Source: Photobacterium profundum SS9
Lineage (GTDB): Bacteria > Pseudomonadota > Gammaproteobacteria > Enterobacterales > Vibrionaceae
Length of the DNA stretch: 64,000 nt
Assembly (NCBI RefSeq): GCF_000196255.1
Contig: NC_006370.1
Span: forward strand, 1,084,187-1,148,186
Direction of reading: 5' to 3'
Shown here: positions 33,182 through 42,136 of the stretch, piece after piece
How the letters are laid out: each line of letters begins with the position of its first letter
Numbering within the stretch: the first letter of the stretch is position 1
The notes under the pieces: generated by a model
What the model saw: only the letters and a program-made list of their open reading frames with translations
Database searches by the model: none
What the model was told of the DNA's origin: nothing
Position numbers and translations under genes: made by a program

Positions 33182-34138
33182 ATGGAGAAGTTGGTGAACA
33201 CGCAATCATTAGCAGCATGGAAACATAAACATGATTTTGTCTCATTAAATCATAGCGGTGAGAGGCGAACGTATTATGTGTTATGCCTAACATTCGTGAT
33301 GATGGTGGCAGAGATTGTTGCGGGTACAGTATTTGGTTCTATGGCGTTGCTAGCTGATGGCTGGCATATGGGTACACACGCAGCGGCATTCATGATCACA
33401 ATTTTTGCCTATCGTTATGCTCGCAAACATGCGAATAGTGATGGTTTTTCTTTTGGTACTGGCAAGGTGAGTGTACTCGGAGGCTTTACCAGTGCGGTAG
33501 CCTTAGGGCTGGTGGCATTGGTTATGATGGTTGAATCATTACAGCGCTTATGGTCACCAGAGGCGATTCAATTTAATGAAGCGATTGCTGTCGCGGTATT
33601 AGGTTTAATCATCAATATTGTGAGTGTGTTTTTGCTGAAAGATGATCACCATCATGATCATTCACATCACCATCATGGGCATGCCAGCGATCATCAAGGT
33701 GAGCATCATCATGATCACAACTTGAAAGCGGCTTATTTTCACGTAATGGCAGATGCCCTTACATCATTATTGGCTATTGTCGCGCTTATTTTTGGTAAGT
33801 ATTTAGGTTGGAACTGGCTTGATGCCTTAATGGGTATCGTTGGGGCGGTTATTATTACCCGTTGGGCTTATGGGCTAATGAAGCAGACGGGGCCTATATT
33901 GTTAGATCAAAGCATTGATGATGATTACCGTCAGAAAATCATCAGTCAATTAGAGATTGATAATGATGACCGAGTCAGTGATATTCATATTTGGAAAGTC
34001 AGTGCCGATCATTATGCAGCAATGATTTCAGTCGTGAGTGCAAAGCCTAAGTTGGCTGAGGAATACAAGCAATTACTGGCAAATTTCGCTAAGATTAGCC
34101 ACCTGACCATTGAAGTTAATGAGTGTCGAAGTACTTAG
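33182..34138 (+). CDS. Cation diffusion facilitator, DmeF-like
   Basis: A 318-residue CDF transporter. ATG at 33182 is given; GTG at 33194, with GGAG six bases before it, is an equally good start. The frame extending back to 33098 runs through the operator and is rejected. Six helices are predicted: LLADGWHMGTHAAAF in helix 2 and HVMADALTSLLA in helix 5 carry the paired metal-site residues (D/H-type, as in Co/Ni/Zn exporters). Between helices 4 and 5 is a His-rich loop (HHHDHSHHHHGH). The C-terminal cytoplasmic domain follows. It resembles DmeF (Co/Ni export). It is followed 19 bp later by the MarR gene. Confidence 0.88.
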   Translation: MEKLVNTQSLAAWKHKHDFVSLNHSGERRTYYVLCLTFVMMVAEIVAGTVFGSMALLADGWHMGTHAAAFMITIFAYRYARKHANSDGFSFGTGKVSVLGGFTSAVALGLVALVMMVESLQRLWSPEAIQFNEAIAVAVLGLIINIVSVFLLKDDHHHDHSHHHHGHASDHQGEHHHDHNLKAAYFHVMADALTSLLAIVALIFGKYLGWNWLDALMGIVGAVIITRWAYGLMKQTGPILLDQSIDDDYRQKIISQLEIDNDDRVSDIHIWKVSADHYAAMISVVSAKPKLAEEYKQLLANFAKISHLTIEVNECRST

Positions 34139-34157
34139 CTTCGGCTGCGGATATTGA

Positions 34158-34574
34158 ATGAAAGATATTGAACAGTTAAATCACACGATCATTGAATTTT
34201 ACGAGAAGCTGTCATCTTGGGAGCAATCTGTTGTGCGCGGGAAAGGCTTTTCTTTGCCACAGATACATATTGTTGAGATTCTGGGCGCTCATGGCGCAAT
34301 GCGAATGAAAGAGCTGGCAGATAAAATTGGTGTGACAACCGGTACGTTAACTGTTCAAGTCGATAAAATGGTGCAGGCTGAATTAATACAGCGCCGTCCG
34401 CATGAGTCAGATCGCCGTTCTATTCTCGTTGATTTAACTGAGCAAGGGGTAGAGATGTATCAAGAGCATGATCATTTACATTTATCGTTAACTCAAGATA
34501 TTACCGCTAAGTTAGACGATACTGAGCGAAAAAACTTACTGATGTATCTAACAAAGATGAATCAAGAGTTTTAA
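34158..34574 (+). CDS. MarR-family transcriptional regulator
   Basis: A 138-residue regulator with the MarR winged-helix core (MRMKELADKIGVTTGTLTVQVDKM; wing RRPHESDRRSILVDLTEQG) flanked by dimerisation helices. Located directly after the cation-efflux gene, it is probably a repressor acting on the twin palindromes at 33061-33113. The effector may be the exported metal. The N-terminal part is polar; no Cys- or His-rich metal site is evident apart from HDHLH near residue 110. Confidence 0.88.
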   Translation: MKDIEQLNHTIIEFYEKLSSWEQSVVRGKGFSLPQIHIVEILGAHGAMRMKELADKIGVTTGTLTVQVDKMVQAELIQRRPHESDRRSILVDLTEQGVEMYQEHDHLHLSLTQDITAKLDDTERKNLLMYLTKMNQEF

Positions 34575-34605
34575 GGGATCTTGGTACAGAATGTTGAGAA
34601 ATGTA

Positions 34606-34630
34606 AAGGAGAGGTGCCCCCTCTCCTTTA
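34606..34630. terminator. Bidirectional terminator between MarR gene and ybaM
   Basis: Perfect 10-bp stem AAAGGAGAGG / CCTCTCCTTT with a five-base loop, followed by ATTGTATTTTT. It overlaps the end of the convergent ybaM gene by three bases. Confidence 0.8.
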
Positions 34631-34789
34631 TTGTATTTTTGATTCTAGATCTTTTTTGACAATTTCAAGAGCGGCAAGTGCTATTTCTGGCTTAATATCA
34701 TTACTTTCTAATAAGTAAATCAGATCTACGGCAAGTTGAACGTCTTCTGGTGCACTAGAAAGAGATGAAGGGATTGTATCTTTTGACAT
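34628..34789 (-). CDS. ybaM: YbaM-like protein (DUF2496)
   Basis: A 53-residue protein from ATG 34789 (MSKDTIPSS); the frame to 34825 adds a tail not typical of the family. The core APEDVQLAVDLIYLLESNDI then ALAALEIVKKDLE matches E. coli YbaM, also about 53 residues. The function is unknown. In enterobacteria ybaM follows priC directly, and the same order is kept here, which supports the call. Confidence 0.85.
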   Translation of the reverse strand: MSKDTIPSSLSSAPEDVQLAVDLIYLLESNDIKPEIALAALEIVKKDLESKIQ

Positions 34790-34864
34790 AATAGAGCTCT
34801 GCGTTGAATGTTGATAATTGATCATACAGCAATGGTGTTATTTATACCCAAGAGGCATCATCAA

Positions 34865-35416
34865 TTAACGACCTCGCTCGCTGTAGTTAATGCTTTTTTC
34901 AATATTTGCTAATGATGAACGGCACCGGGTTAGCCTGCCTTCAAGTGCTAATACTTCTTTTTGCATACTTTGCTGTTCTGCGAAAGTCGCACTACGACTC
35001 AGTTGCATTTCTTTATCGCGAACCATTGCGGCCAATCGGCTTTCCCATTCTTTGTGTTTAGCCAGATCTTGGCGTAATTCATTAATGGGTTTGCGCCAAC
35101 CTGCTTTTTTTCTCGGTTCGTTTTTACGAATATTTTGTGTGGCTATTTCTCGTTGAACCGCTTGAATCTGAGCGACAATACTTTCACAGATGTATTGAGT
35201 ACGCGATGCGAGTAACTTTCCTGCTTGACGTTCTTTGCGTAAAGCCGATATCTCATGCTGGATTTCTTTCACGCAAGGTGTCAATAATTTACTGCGACAA
35301 TGAAATAACTGCTCATCAAACAAAGGGTATTTCGCTTCTTTTCGTTGGCGGTCAATCTGTATCGCTTCGTGAAGAAGCTGGTCTACGATAGCTTCTAAAC
35401 GTGAAAGATCAGACAT
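34865..35416 (-). CDS. priC: Primosomal replication protein PriC
   Basis: A 183-residue helical protein matching PriC, which assists loading of DnaB at stalled forks with a leading-strand gap. Visible family features are the N-terminal LEAIVDQLLHEA helix, the YPLFDEQLFHCRS segment and the Arg-rich RLTRCRSSLANIEKSI C-terminus. Upstream on the same strand are a TSUP remnant and dinG; ybaM follows 75 bp downstream. Single-copy core gene of normal length. Confidence 0.9.
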   Translation of the reverse strand: MSDLSRLEAIVDQLLHEAIQIDRQRKEAKYPLFDEQLFHCRSKLLTPCVKEIQHEISALRKERQAGKLLASRTQYICESIVAQIQAVQREIATQNIRKNEPRKKAGWRKPINELRQDLAKHKEWESRLAAMVRDKEMQLSRSATFAEQQSMQKEVLALEGRLTRCRSSLANIEKSINYSERGR

Positions 35417-35431
35417 AAAAAAATACCTTAA

Positions 35432-35524
35432 TTAAAACCAAGCTTGCCAAGCAAGTTTACCTGCAAGAATAACCACCACAGTGACAAATACTGGGCGAAT
35501 AAATTTAGCACCAAAACAACTTAC
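35432..35524 (-). pseudogene. 3'-end remnant of a TSUP (YfcA-like) transporter gene
   Basis: On the minus strand the frame reads CFGAKFIRPVFVTVVVILAG then KLAWQAWF and stop. This matches the C-terminus of YfcA-type TauE/SafE transporters. It is bounded upstream by an in-frame TAG right after dinG. About 29 codons survive of a gene usually near 250-260 codons, so the rest was deleted between dinG and this point. Confidence 0.8.
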
Positions 35525-35534
35525 CTAGAATGTA

Positions 35535-37613
35535 TTAACTGTATTCTATAACGCGTTTAAATGGTGGTAGTGAATCCAATAAGGCTTTACCGTAACGACG
35601 GTTTATTATTCTACGATCTAGCAGCACGACTCGACCCATGTCATCTTCTTTTCGAATTAATCTACCCACAGATTGAATCAGCTTTTTACTGGCTTCTGGC
35701 ACTGAAATTTGCATAAAAGGATTACCACCACAGCTTTCAATATATTCTGCATGGGCTTCTTCTACTGGTGAGGTCGGTACACCGAAAGGAATTTTTGTGA
35801 TTATCAGGTTTTTTAATAAATCACCTGGTAAATCAAGCCCTTCAGAGAAGCTTCCGGTACCAAATAAAATGCTTGGCTTACCGCTTTTACAATTATCTTT
35901 ATGTTTTTTTAGAGTTATGTGGCGTGATTCCTCACCTTGTACCAATAATTCCCATTTGTTTTTCTTGGCGAGTGGGCGTAATTCATCGGCAACTTTATTC
36001 ATCTGCCAGTATGATGAAAAGAGCACGAGACTGGCGGTTTCACCTTCTAAATATTCTGGCAATGTTTTGATTAATAGATCGGTGAATTTATCAGCCTGAG
36101 GTTCAAGGGATAATGCTGGAATAACTAAGCGAGCGTTATTTTGATAATCAAACGGTGAAGCAAGGGCTAAAAAGCGCGTGCTGTCCATTTCATAGATCCC
36201 CACTTGACGACAAAAGTAAGTAAATTGGTTTAAAGCACGCAGCGTTGCTGAGACCAAAATGGCACCTGCTGCACGGCTCCATAATAACTGATCTAAACGG
36301 TAACCGACTTCAAGTGGTGAAACCTGAATAATATAGTCCCCTTCGTTATCAGGGTTCTTTTCTATCCAGCGTGCGAGTGGGGCACCTTTATCTTTTTTGG
36401 GCTGTGCCATCAATGCCCATACTTTTTCTAAATTTTCTAAACGTTGTAGATAAACACCTGATTCAGCAAGGGCTTGTTCACCTAAACGTTGTTGTATTTC
36501 GTTATCTTTCAAACGTTCAGAAATTAAGTCGTGTATCTTACCTAATGATTGTAAGGCTTTTTTACTGGCATCTTTGCAGCCTTTTGCTTCTTGTTCTAAC
36601 CATGCTGGTAATTCACCGTGTTCAAAACGGTAGATACCGTCTTTACTGAACATACCGACATCAACATTGTTGGCTACTTGCCGTAATGTTGGAATAAGGT
36701 GCTGAATATTTTCTAAGATAGCATCTTGGAAGCGAGCTGCTTTTTTGTATTCGGCCAGCTCTGCTAGTTTACCAATAGTTTGATTTAACTTTTCTAACCA
36801 AGTCGCTGCACCTTTTAAGCTTGATGCCGCTGAAGAGAAGTCTCGCGCGACCTTCGGTAAGTGGTGCGCTTCATCAATCACATAAATGGTTTGCTCTGGT
36901 TCGGGCAAAATCACCCCACCACCTAATTCAATATCTGCCATTAGCAAAGCATGGTTAGCAATAATGACATCGGCTTTGTCTAAGTGTTCTCTCGCTTTCG
37001 CAAATGGACAACTACGGTGCTGGGGTAAACCGGCATGGCAGCTGTGTTTATCTGCCATTATTTGTGGCCAGACACGATCTGGAATGGTTGTCGGCCAACT
37101 GTCGCGATCACCATCCCATTTACCGTCTCGAGTGGCTTTAAGCATTCTTCTTAAAAGATCTAAATCCGACTTTTTAGGTTTTTCTTCCCATAATGTCACT
37201 TGTTGGTCGTTATTTGTGGCACAACAAGCCTCTAATTTGTGGTTGCAGCAATAGCGTTGACGCCCTTTAGCCAGAATGAAGCTGAATTCTTTTGGGTAAA
37301 TACGATTAAATAATGGCAAATCTTTGTTAATTAATTGTTCTTGTAATGCCACTGTTGCGGTCGAAATCAGTAACTTCTTATTATTGAAAAGTGCAAAGGG
37401 GATCCCTCCAAGCAAGTAAGCGAGTGACTTACCAATTCCTGTACCGGCTTCACCCACCAACATTCGGTGTTTCTGATGATATTCACCCGCCAGTGTTTTA
37501 GCAATTTCAGCTACAAGGTAGTTCTGTGCACGACGAGGGATAAAGTTATCCAGCTGGTTTCCCAGGTTCTCATAGCATTGTTTGATATCACTTTTAATCT
37601 GACTGTGTAACAT
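35535..37613 (-). CDS. dinG: ATP-dependent DNA helicase DinG
   Basis: A 692-residue superfamily-2 5'-3' helicase (XPD/DinG group). Walker A is GEAGTGIGKS near residue 57 and the DEAH box is in VIDEAHH. Four Cys for the iron-sulfur cluster lie between them (RQRYCCNHKLEACC and later Cys). C-terminal motifs include LFSSYWQMNK, LFGTGSFSEGLDLPG and SVGRLIR. It unwinds R-loops and D-loops and acts in repair. Length is as in E. coli. The stop is immediately followed by the TSUP remnant. Confidence 0.94.
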   Translation of the reverse strand: MLHSQIKSDIKQCYENLGNQLDNFIPRRAQNYLVAEIAKTLAGEYHQKHRMLVGEAGTGIGKSLAYLLGGIPFALFNNKKLLISTATVALQEQLINKDLPLFNRIYPKEFSFILAKGRQRYCCNHKLEACCATNNDQQVTLWEEKPKKSDLDLLRRMLKATRDGKWDGDRDSWPTTIPDRVWPQIMADKHSCHAGLPQHRSCPFAKAREHLDKADVIIANHALLMADIELGGGVILPEPEQTIYVIDEAHHLPKVARDFSSAASSLKGAATWLEKLNQTIGKLAELAEYKKAARFQDAILENIQHLIPTLRQVANNVDVGMFSKDGIYRFEHGELPAWLEQEAKGCKDASKKALQSLGKIHDLISERLKDNEIQQRLGEQALAESGVYLQRLENLEKVWALMAQPKKDKGAPLARWIEKNPDNEGDYIIQVSPLEVGYRLDQLLWSRAAGAILVSATLRALNQFTYFCRQVGIYEMDSTRFLALASPFDYQNNARLVIPALSLEPQADKFTDLLIKTLPEYLEGETASLVLFSSYWQMNKVADELRPLAKKNKWELLVQGEESRHITLKKHKDNCKSGKPSILFGTGSFSEGLDLPGDLLKNLIITKIPFGVPTSPVEEAHAEYIESCGGNPFMQISVPEASKKLIQSVGRLIRKEDDMGRVVLLDRRIINRRYGKALLDSLPPFKRVIEYS

Positions 37614-38150
37614 CTCTGAAACTTCATAATGGTAAGGAAGGGCATTATAGCACGAAGCTCTAAATGTGAGCGGAGACTAATTTCTGCATATTTTATAAAT
37701 AAAGTGCGACGGATGTCACGAAATTAGATTGAACCTTATAAAACAGTTATCTAAATATACCAAAGCAGAATAAAAAAACTATAAAAACCGGTGTTTTATA
37801 ATATTAAAGGCCTGGTTTTGGTGCGTAATAATCATTATTTCAGTGTTTTATCCTGTTTGTTGCGGTTTGGAAATTAGGTTGATCTGGTGGGTTTTACTGC
37901 AATTAGCGGTCATCATGTAGTCTTTTTATGTTTATATCTTTGTTTTTTAATGGTTTTTATGTTTTTTAATTTTTAATTTAGAGTATTTGACACGTAGAAT
38001 GAAACTCTGTCAGGATGAGCTCAACAAGTTACTCGCTCTTGGTATACTTTTTCTGTTTACATTTCAAACAGAGAGTTAGCCGAGGGAATATAAGAAAAGG
38101 AATTCTTTAAACGGAATTTCACTCTAAATAATAAAAGGCAGTGGATTATC
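37614..38150. other. AT-rich upstream region of the porin gene
   Basis: About 540 bases between divergent dinG and the porin. Long A/T runs with many TTTTTA steps between about 37680 and 38000. No gene. The AT-richness would suit H-NS and ToxR control of a porin, but no defined site was assigned. Confidence 0.5.
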
Positions 38151-39131
38151 ATGAAAAAGACTCTTGTAGCACTAGCAATTCTAACAGCAGCTGGTTCAGC
38201 AAATGCAGGCATCAACCTATATGATGCAGACGGCGTTAAAACTGACCTTTCAGGCGCGGCAGAAGTTCAGTACCGACAGACTTTTAAAGAAGATTCTGAT
38301 GCTGAACTTCGTATGGATGATGGCGACCTGGCTGTAAATACAACAGTTGCTATTTCTGACAGCCTGAACGCAGTTGCTGCTGTTGCATTTGAATTCGAAG
38401 ATGGCAAGGTAACTAACGACGAATTGTGGGTTGGTGTTGCTGGTGACTTCGGTACGCTTACTGCGGGTCGTCAATACATGCTTGCTGATGACGCAGGTGT
38501 TGGCAAAGACTACGAGCTAGGTGGTGACGGTATTGACTTCGTTCAGGCGAACGGCGATCAAGTTGTTAAGTACGTATTCGATAATGGCCAGTTCTATGGT
38601 GGTGTTGGTGCTCTTATAACTGAAACAAACCCAGATAACAATGCAGACGAAGCATCTGTTTATGAAGGCCGTTTAGGTGCGCGTTTCGGTGATTTCGATG
38701 TACGTGCTTACCTGTACTCAGGTGAAGATGTAAACACTGACAATTTTGATGTTTTCGGTGATGACAAAGTAAATGTTGATATCGACGGCTACCAGATTGA
38801 AGCAGAATACATCGTCAATGCATTTGCTTTTGCAGCCTCTTTCGGTCAGGTTGACTATGAGCTAGCTTCTGATTCGAGCCAGAAAATTGAAGCTGATACT
38901 GCTGCGCTAGCTGGTTCTTACACTATGAACAAGACTACTTTCGCGGTAGGCTACACATACTGGAGCCCAGAAGCTAAGGGCACAGTTAAGAAAATGGAAG
39001 AAGCTAACGTTTTCTACGCGAACGTAACTCAACAACTACACAGCAACGTGAAAGTTTACGGTGAAATCGGTAGCTCTGATACTGATAATTCAGAGTTCGG
39101 TTACGTAGCTGGTATGGAAGTAACTTTCTAA
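38151..39131 (+). CDS. Outer-membrane porin (OmpU/OmpH-like)
   Basis: A 326-residue porin with signal peptide (GSANA-GINLY, cleavage near residue 19-20) and the Gram-negative porin pattern: alternating strands, DLSGAAEVQYRQ near the N-terminus, LWVGVAGDFGTLTAGRQYM (the conserved strand and turn before the constriction loop), and a C-terminal Phe in GYVAGMEVTF. Strongly acidic, with many Asp/Glu. It resembles Vibrio OmpU and Photobacterium OmpH-type porins; the symbol is left blank as the subtype is uncertain. ToxR is encoded in this window and is a known regulator of such porins in Vibrionaceae. Confidence 0.9.
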   Translation: MKKTLVALAILTAAGSANAGINLYDADGVKTDLSGAAEVQYRQTFKEDSDAELRMDDGDLAVNTTVAISDSLNAVAAVAFEFEDGKVTNDELWVGVAGDFGTLTAGRQYMLADDAGVGKDYELGGDGIDFVQANGDQVVKYVFDNGQFYGGVGALITETNPDNNADEASVYEGRLGARFGDFDVRAYLYSGEDVNTDNFDVFGDDKVNVDIDGYQIEAEYIVNAFAFAASFGQVDYELASDSSQKIEADTAALAGSYTMNKTTFAVGYTYWSPEAKGTVKKMEEANVFYANVTQQLHSNVKVYGEIGSSDTDNSEFGYVAGMEVTF

Positions 39132-39160
39132 GATTGATTCAATCTAAGATAACTTCTTAA

Positions 39161-39186
39161 GAAAGCCGCCTTCTTGGCGGTTTTCT
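39161..39186 (+). terminator. Porin terminator
   Basis: GAAAGCCGCC pairs with GGCGGTTTTC around TTCTT, ending in a T-run. Confidence 0.85.
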
Positions 39187-39331
39187 GCTATCTACACCAC
39201 ATTCATTTTGTTTCTGGCGATTTACTCTCTAATGCTATGCAGAGTGTATACCCAAGCTACCTTGGGTCTAAGTACAAAATAGTGGCAAAATGAATGGGTA
39301 TATTATTTGCCGTTTTACGAAGGGATTTAAC

Positions 39332-39982
39332 ATGAAAAAATGTGTGCTTTTAACATCGTTGGCAATCATGACGTTTGCGACTATCGGGGTGCAAGCTGCA
39401 ACTCTATCTACCAGTAAGAATATTGAGTTGTTAGTGGTTGATGGTAAGAAGGTGGAATCGTCTTATTGGTCACCCACTGAAAGTGTGGAACTGGCCGATG
39501 GTAAACACCAAATCGTTGTTCGCTTTGATGGTGAAGTGAAAAACGGCTCAAAAAATACCATTTATACAACACGCCCTTATTTGTTTGATCTTAATGTCGC
39601 AGATAAAGATGCCAAAATTGTATTGCCCACCTTGACGACACTTTCACAAACCACGGCTTACTTTGATCGTGGTGCAGATTGGGCTCTGGAATATACTGAT
39701 GGCTCAAAAGAAGTGCTTAAAACCGTAGAACTGAAAGGTGATGGTTTTGGCTCTTTCAGTAATATGGAAAAGTTAGTTGCCAAGTACAACAGTAAACATG
39801 GCATTGTATTTGAACAAGGCTATGCGGTTGATTTGCAGGAAGTAGCGGTTAAAGTGGATGAACAAGGTAAAGTTCAGATCACGGGTGACTCTTTAACTCA
39901 GCTTAAAATGTGGTATACCAAGGCATCAGCCAAAGAAAAGAAAGCATTTAAGATCTGGGCTGCAGAGCATGATTTTAACTAA
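39332..39982 (+). CDS. YccT/DUF2057-family exported protein
   Basis: A 216-residue protein. ATG at 39332 follows AAGGGA and gives a signal peptide ending near VQA-ATLS (about residue 23). The body matches the DUF2057 (YccT) pattern: [13 protein letters not shown], then [16 protein letters not shown], then RPYLFDLNV. The C-terminal ~60 residues ([19 protein letters not shown]) form a helical tail seen in Vibrio members. E. coli YccT is reported to affect curli; no role can be read here. Single gene. Confidence 0.8.
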
Positions 39983-40055
39983 TAGTTAATAGTTAATAGG
40001 GGCAGGAGTACGAGTCCTTTATACGTACTTTGCTTTTAACCAGCTAACAAGATGA

Positions 40056-40091
40056 GGGCGAGGGGTCTAAAAAGATTCGTTGCCCTTTTCT
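40056..40091. terminator. Terminator between DUF2057 and DksA-like genes
   Basis: GGGCGAGGGGTCT pairs, with G-U pairs, with AGATTCGTTGCCC around AAAA, followed by TTTTCTTG. Confidence 0.65.
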
Positions 40092-40138
40092 TGTTTGTGG
40101 CCTTTTTCTTGCGTAGGGGGGGACTGGCTATGTAATGC

Positions 40139-40501
40139 CTAATCATGATGATAACGACTATGATCACAACAAGCATGGCAGCGTGGTTGTGCAGGATCAG
40201 CTTTTAGCTCTGATTCATCAATTTCTTCTTCGCAATCGACACATAAGCCATACATGCCTAACTTAATTGAGCATACCGCGGCATCCACTTTTTCCATTCG
40301 AATAGCCAGATCAAACAAGTTAGGAATAAAAGCAGATTTTGCCATCATGATCAGGTTATTAAGATCGGCATTTTCAATGGCTAATGCTGATGGTACTAGT
40401 GTATTGAGCTGCATTTCGTGTTTGAGATCTTTTGAGAGCATCAGATGCTCTTGTTCTAGGTTACTTTGCAATTCTTGGTAAATACTGTCTGACGTTGTCA
40501 T
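40139..40501 (-). CDS. DksA/TraR-type zinc-finger protein
   Basis: A 120-residue cytoplasmic protein. The helical N-terminal part (about 1-75) resembles the DksA coiled coil but is short. The C-terminal zinc finger has the pattern YGLCVDCEEEI then PRCHAC, supplying four Cys at about residues 88, 91, 109 and 112. The family binds the RNA-polymerase secondary channel or acts as small regulators; which is the case here is unknown. It is not the housekeeping DksA (about 150 residues). No operon partners. Confidence 0.85.
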   Translation of the reverse strand: MTTSDSIYQELQSNLEQEHLMLSKDLKHEMQLNTLVPSALAIENADLNNLIMMAKSAFIPNLFDLAIRMEKVDAAVCSIKLGMYGLCVDCEEEIDESELKADPAQPRCHACCDHSRYHHD

Positions 40502-40719
40502 AGCTGCTTTATTTTCTTAGTGGTGGTGAATTCAGTCTAGATCGCATTTATTCTTTGATTGTGATTTGAATCAAACCTTTATGACTCTTTGCTCGAATAC
40601 CCTCATTTTCCTTCGGTTTTTGTCACTTTCTTTATTCGCTATAGTAGCCAGACAATAAATGGAGCTCGAAGAAGCTTCGAATCGAAATCTTATCAGTCGC
40701 TCAAAGAAGGAAGTACAAA

Positions 40720-40836
40720 ATGGACCATGATTTTAAAGACCCGTACAATTTTACCTATTTTGTTGGTTTTTTAGCAGTATTATTAATTCCGACTCTACCA
40801 GCAAGTTTAACATTAATCGGTATGTTTACGCGTTAA
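40720..40836 (+). CDS. 38-residue single-helix membrane protein
   Basis: Starts MDHDFKDPYNFTYFVG with AAGGAAG exactly six bases upstream, a strong ribosome site. One hydrophobic helix (about 13-35) with a Pro-rich kink (LLIPTLPASL). It lies 21 bp upstream of ybaN in the same direction, so is probably co-transcribed. No family recognised, and too short for ordinary gene calling. Confidence 0.7.
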   Translation: MDHDFKDPYNFTYFVGFLAVLLIPTLPASLTLIGMFTR

Positions 40837-40857
40837 TGTCGTACTCTGGAGTAGATA

Positions 40858-41256
40858 ATGAGGGATTTGATTAAACGAACATTGCTGATAACGATAGGTT
40901 GGATTTGTGTTGTACTCGGTGTTATCGGTATCTTTCTGCCTTTATTACCCACTACGCCATTTCTATTGTTTGCGAGTGCTTGTTTCATGCGAGGTTCGCC
41001 GCGTTTAAGTCGTTGGCTACATCTGCATCCTCATTTTGGTCCCCTTTTAAACAATTGGCACCAACATCGTGCTGTATCTACTGTTGTAAAACGTCGAGCA
41101 AATATTTCGATAGTGCTGAGTTTTGCTTTTTCAATTTATATCGTCCCGCTTCTTTGGCATAAAATGATGCTGATTGTGATCGCTGCGACACTCCTTATTT
41201 GGTTTAATCGATTGCCTGTAATGGAGTCGGTTGCTACAACTCAAGAAAAGCAATAA
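40858..41256 (+). CDS. ybaN: YbaN-like inner-membrane protein (DUF454)
   Basis: A 132-residue membrane protein with GGAG six bases before ATG. The family core is visible: GWICVVLGVIGIFLPLLPTTPFLLFASACFMRGSPRL, given here by its parts GVIGIFLPLLPTTPF and FASACFMRGSPR, followed by HPHFGPLLNNW. Three to four helices are predicted. Function unknown. In E. coli ybaN lies in the same neighbourhood as priC and apt; the order here agrees. Confidence 0.88.
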   Translation: MRDLIKRTLLITIGWICVVLGVIGIFLPLLPTTPFLLFASACFMRGSPRLSRWLHLHPHFGPLLNNWHQHRAVSTVVKRRANISIVLSFAFSIYIVPLLWHKMMLIVIAATLLIWFNRLPVMESVATTQEKQ

Positions 41257-41272
41257 AATTGCCGGCTGTAAG

Positions 41273-41342
41273 AATACCAAACTGAACCATTCTCTTTGAT
41301 TAAGCAGATAATCATTCAGTTTGGTATTTTTGTTTAAGCCTG
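41273..41342 (+). terminator. Long-stem terminator after ybaN
   Basis: A perfect 14-bp stem (AATACCAAACTGAA with TTCAGTTTGGTATT) separated by 38 bases, followed by T-run. Confidence 0.75.
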
Positions 41343-41411
41343 CCAACGCTGGCATTTACTTCGCTTTTAGCATTCAACTCGTAGAGTATATTGGGTGCGT
41401 GGAAAATTATT

Positions 41412-41972
41412 ATGACTAAAGAAACTGTAAATAACGAACAACTAACGTTGATTAGAAACAGTATTAAATCAATTTCTGATTACCCTAAGCCAGGTATCTT
41501 ATTCCGTGATGTAACAAGCCTGATGGAAGATCCTGAAGCTTATCGTGCCACTATGCAGGTGCTGATTGAGCGTTACAGCAATACAGGAATTACCAAGGTC
41601 ATTGGTACTGAAGCGCGTGGTTTTCTGTTTGGTGCTCCTTTAGCATTAGAGTTAGGTGTGGGTTTTGTGCCAGTGCGTAAACCGGGTAAATTACCACGCG
41701 AAGTCATTTCCGAAAGCTATGAATTGGAATACGGCAAAGACATACTTGAAATTCACGTCGATGCAATTGTAGAAGGTGACAAAGTTCTGCTTGTTGATGA
41801 TCTACTCGCAACTGGCGGTACAATTGAAGCGACAACAAAGCTAGCCCGTCGTTTAGGCGGTGTGGTTGAAGATGCTGCGTTTGTTATTAATTTGCCAGAC
41901 ATTGGCGGTGCAGAGCGTTTAAAAGGCATTGGCCTGAATGTATTTAGCATTTGTGATTTCGACGGCCATTAA
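41412..41972 (+). CDS. apt: Adenine phosphoribosyltransferase
   Basis: A 186-residue enzyme forming AMP from adenine and PRPP (purine salvage). ATG at 41412 is used; the frame extends to a TTG at 41391 without a ribosome site. The N-terminal [13 protein letters not shown] matches bacterial Apt, [15 protein letters not shown] is the adenine-side region, and [13 protein letters not shown] is the PRPP-binding motif. Length is normal. It precedes dnaX as in E. coli. Confidence 0.95.
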   Translation: MTKETVNNEQLTLIRNSIKSISDYPKPGILFRDVTSLMEDPEAYRATMQVLIERYSNTGITKVIGTEARGFLFGAPLALELGVGFVPVRKPGKLPREVISESYELEYGKDILEIHVDAIVEGDKVLLVDDLLATGGTIEATTKLARRLGGVVEDAAFVINLPDIGGAERLKGIGLNVFSICDFDGH

Positions 41973-42136
41973 TGGTTGTTAGAATCATTAAACGCAGTGA
42001 TTACGATAGCTAATTATTTCCTCTAGCCAGAATTACCTAAATCTGGCTAATGATTGGGCGCTCATCATTGCGCCCTCTCGCTCAAATACCCTCTCTGTGC
42101 TAGCATTGAATTCTTGATTTTGTAGGGCTATACGAC

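Noticed and set aside
42025..42075. AGCCAGA/TCTGGCT and GGGCGC/GCGCCC hairpins between apt and dnaX
   Set aside because: Neither has a T-run; could be an apt terminator but the evidence is too weak.
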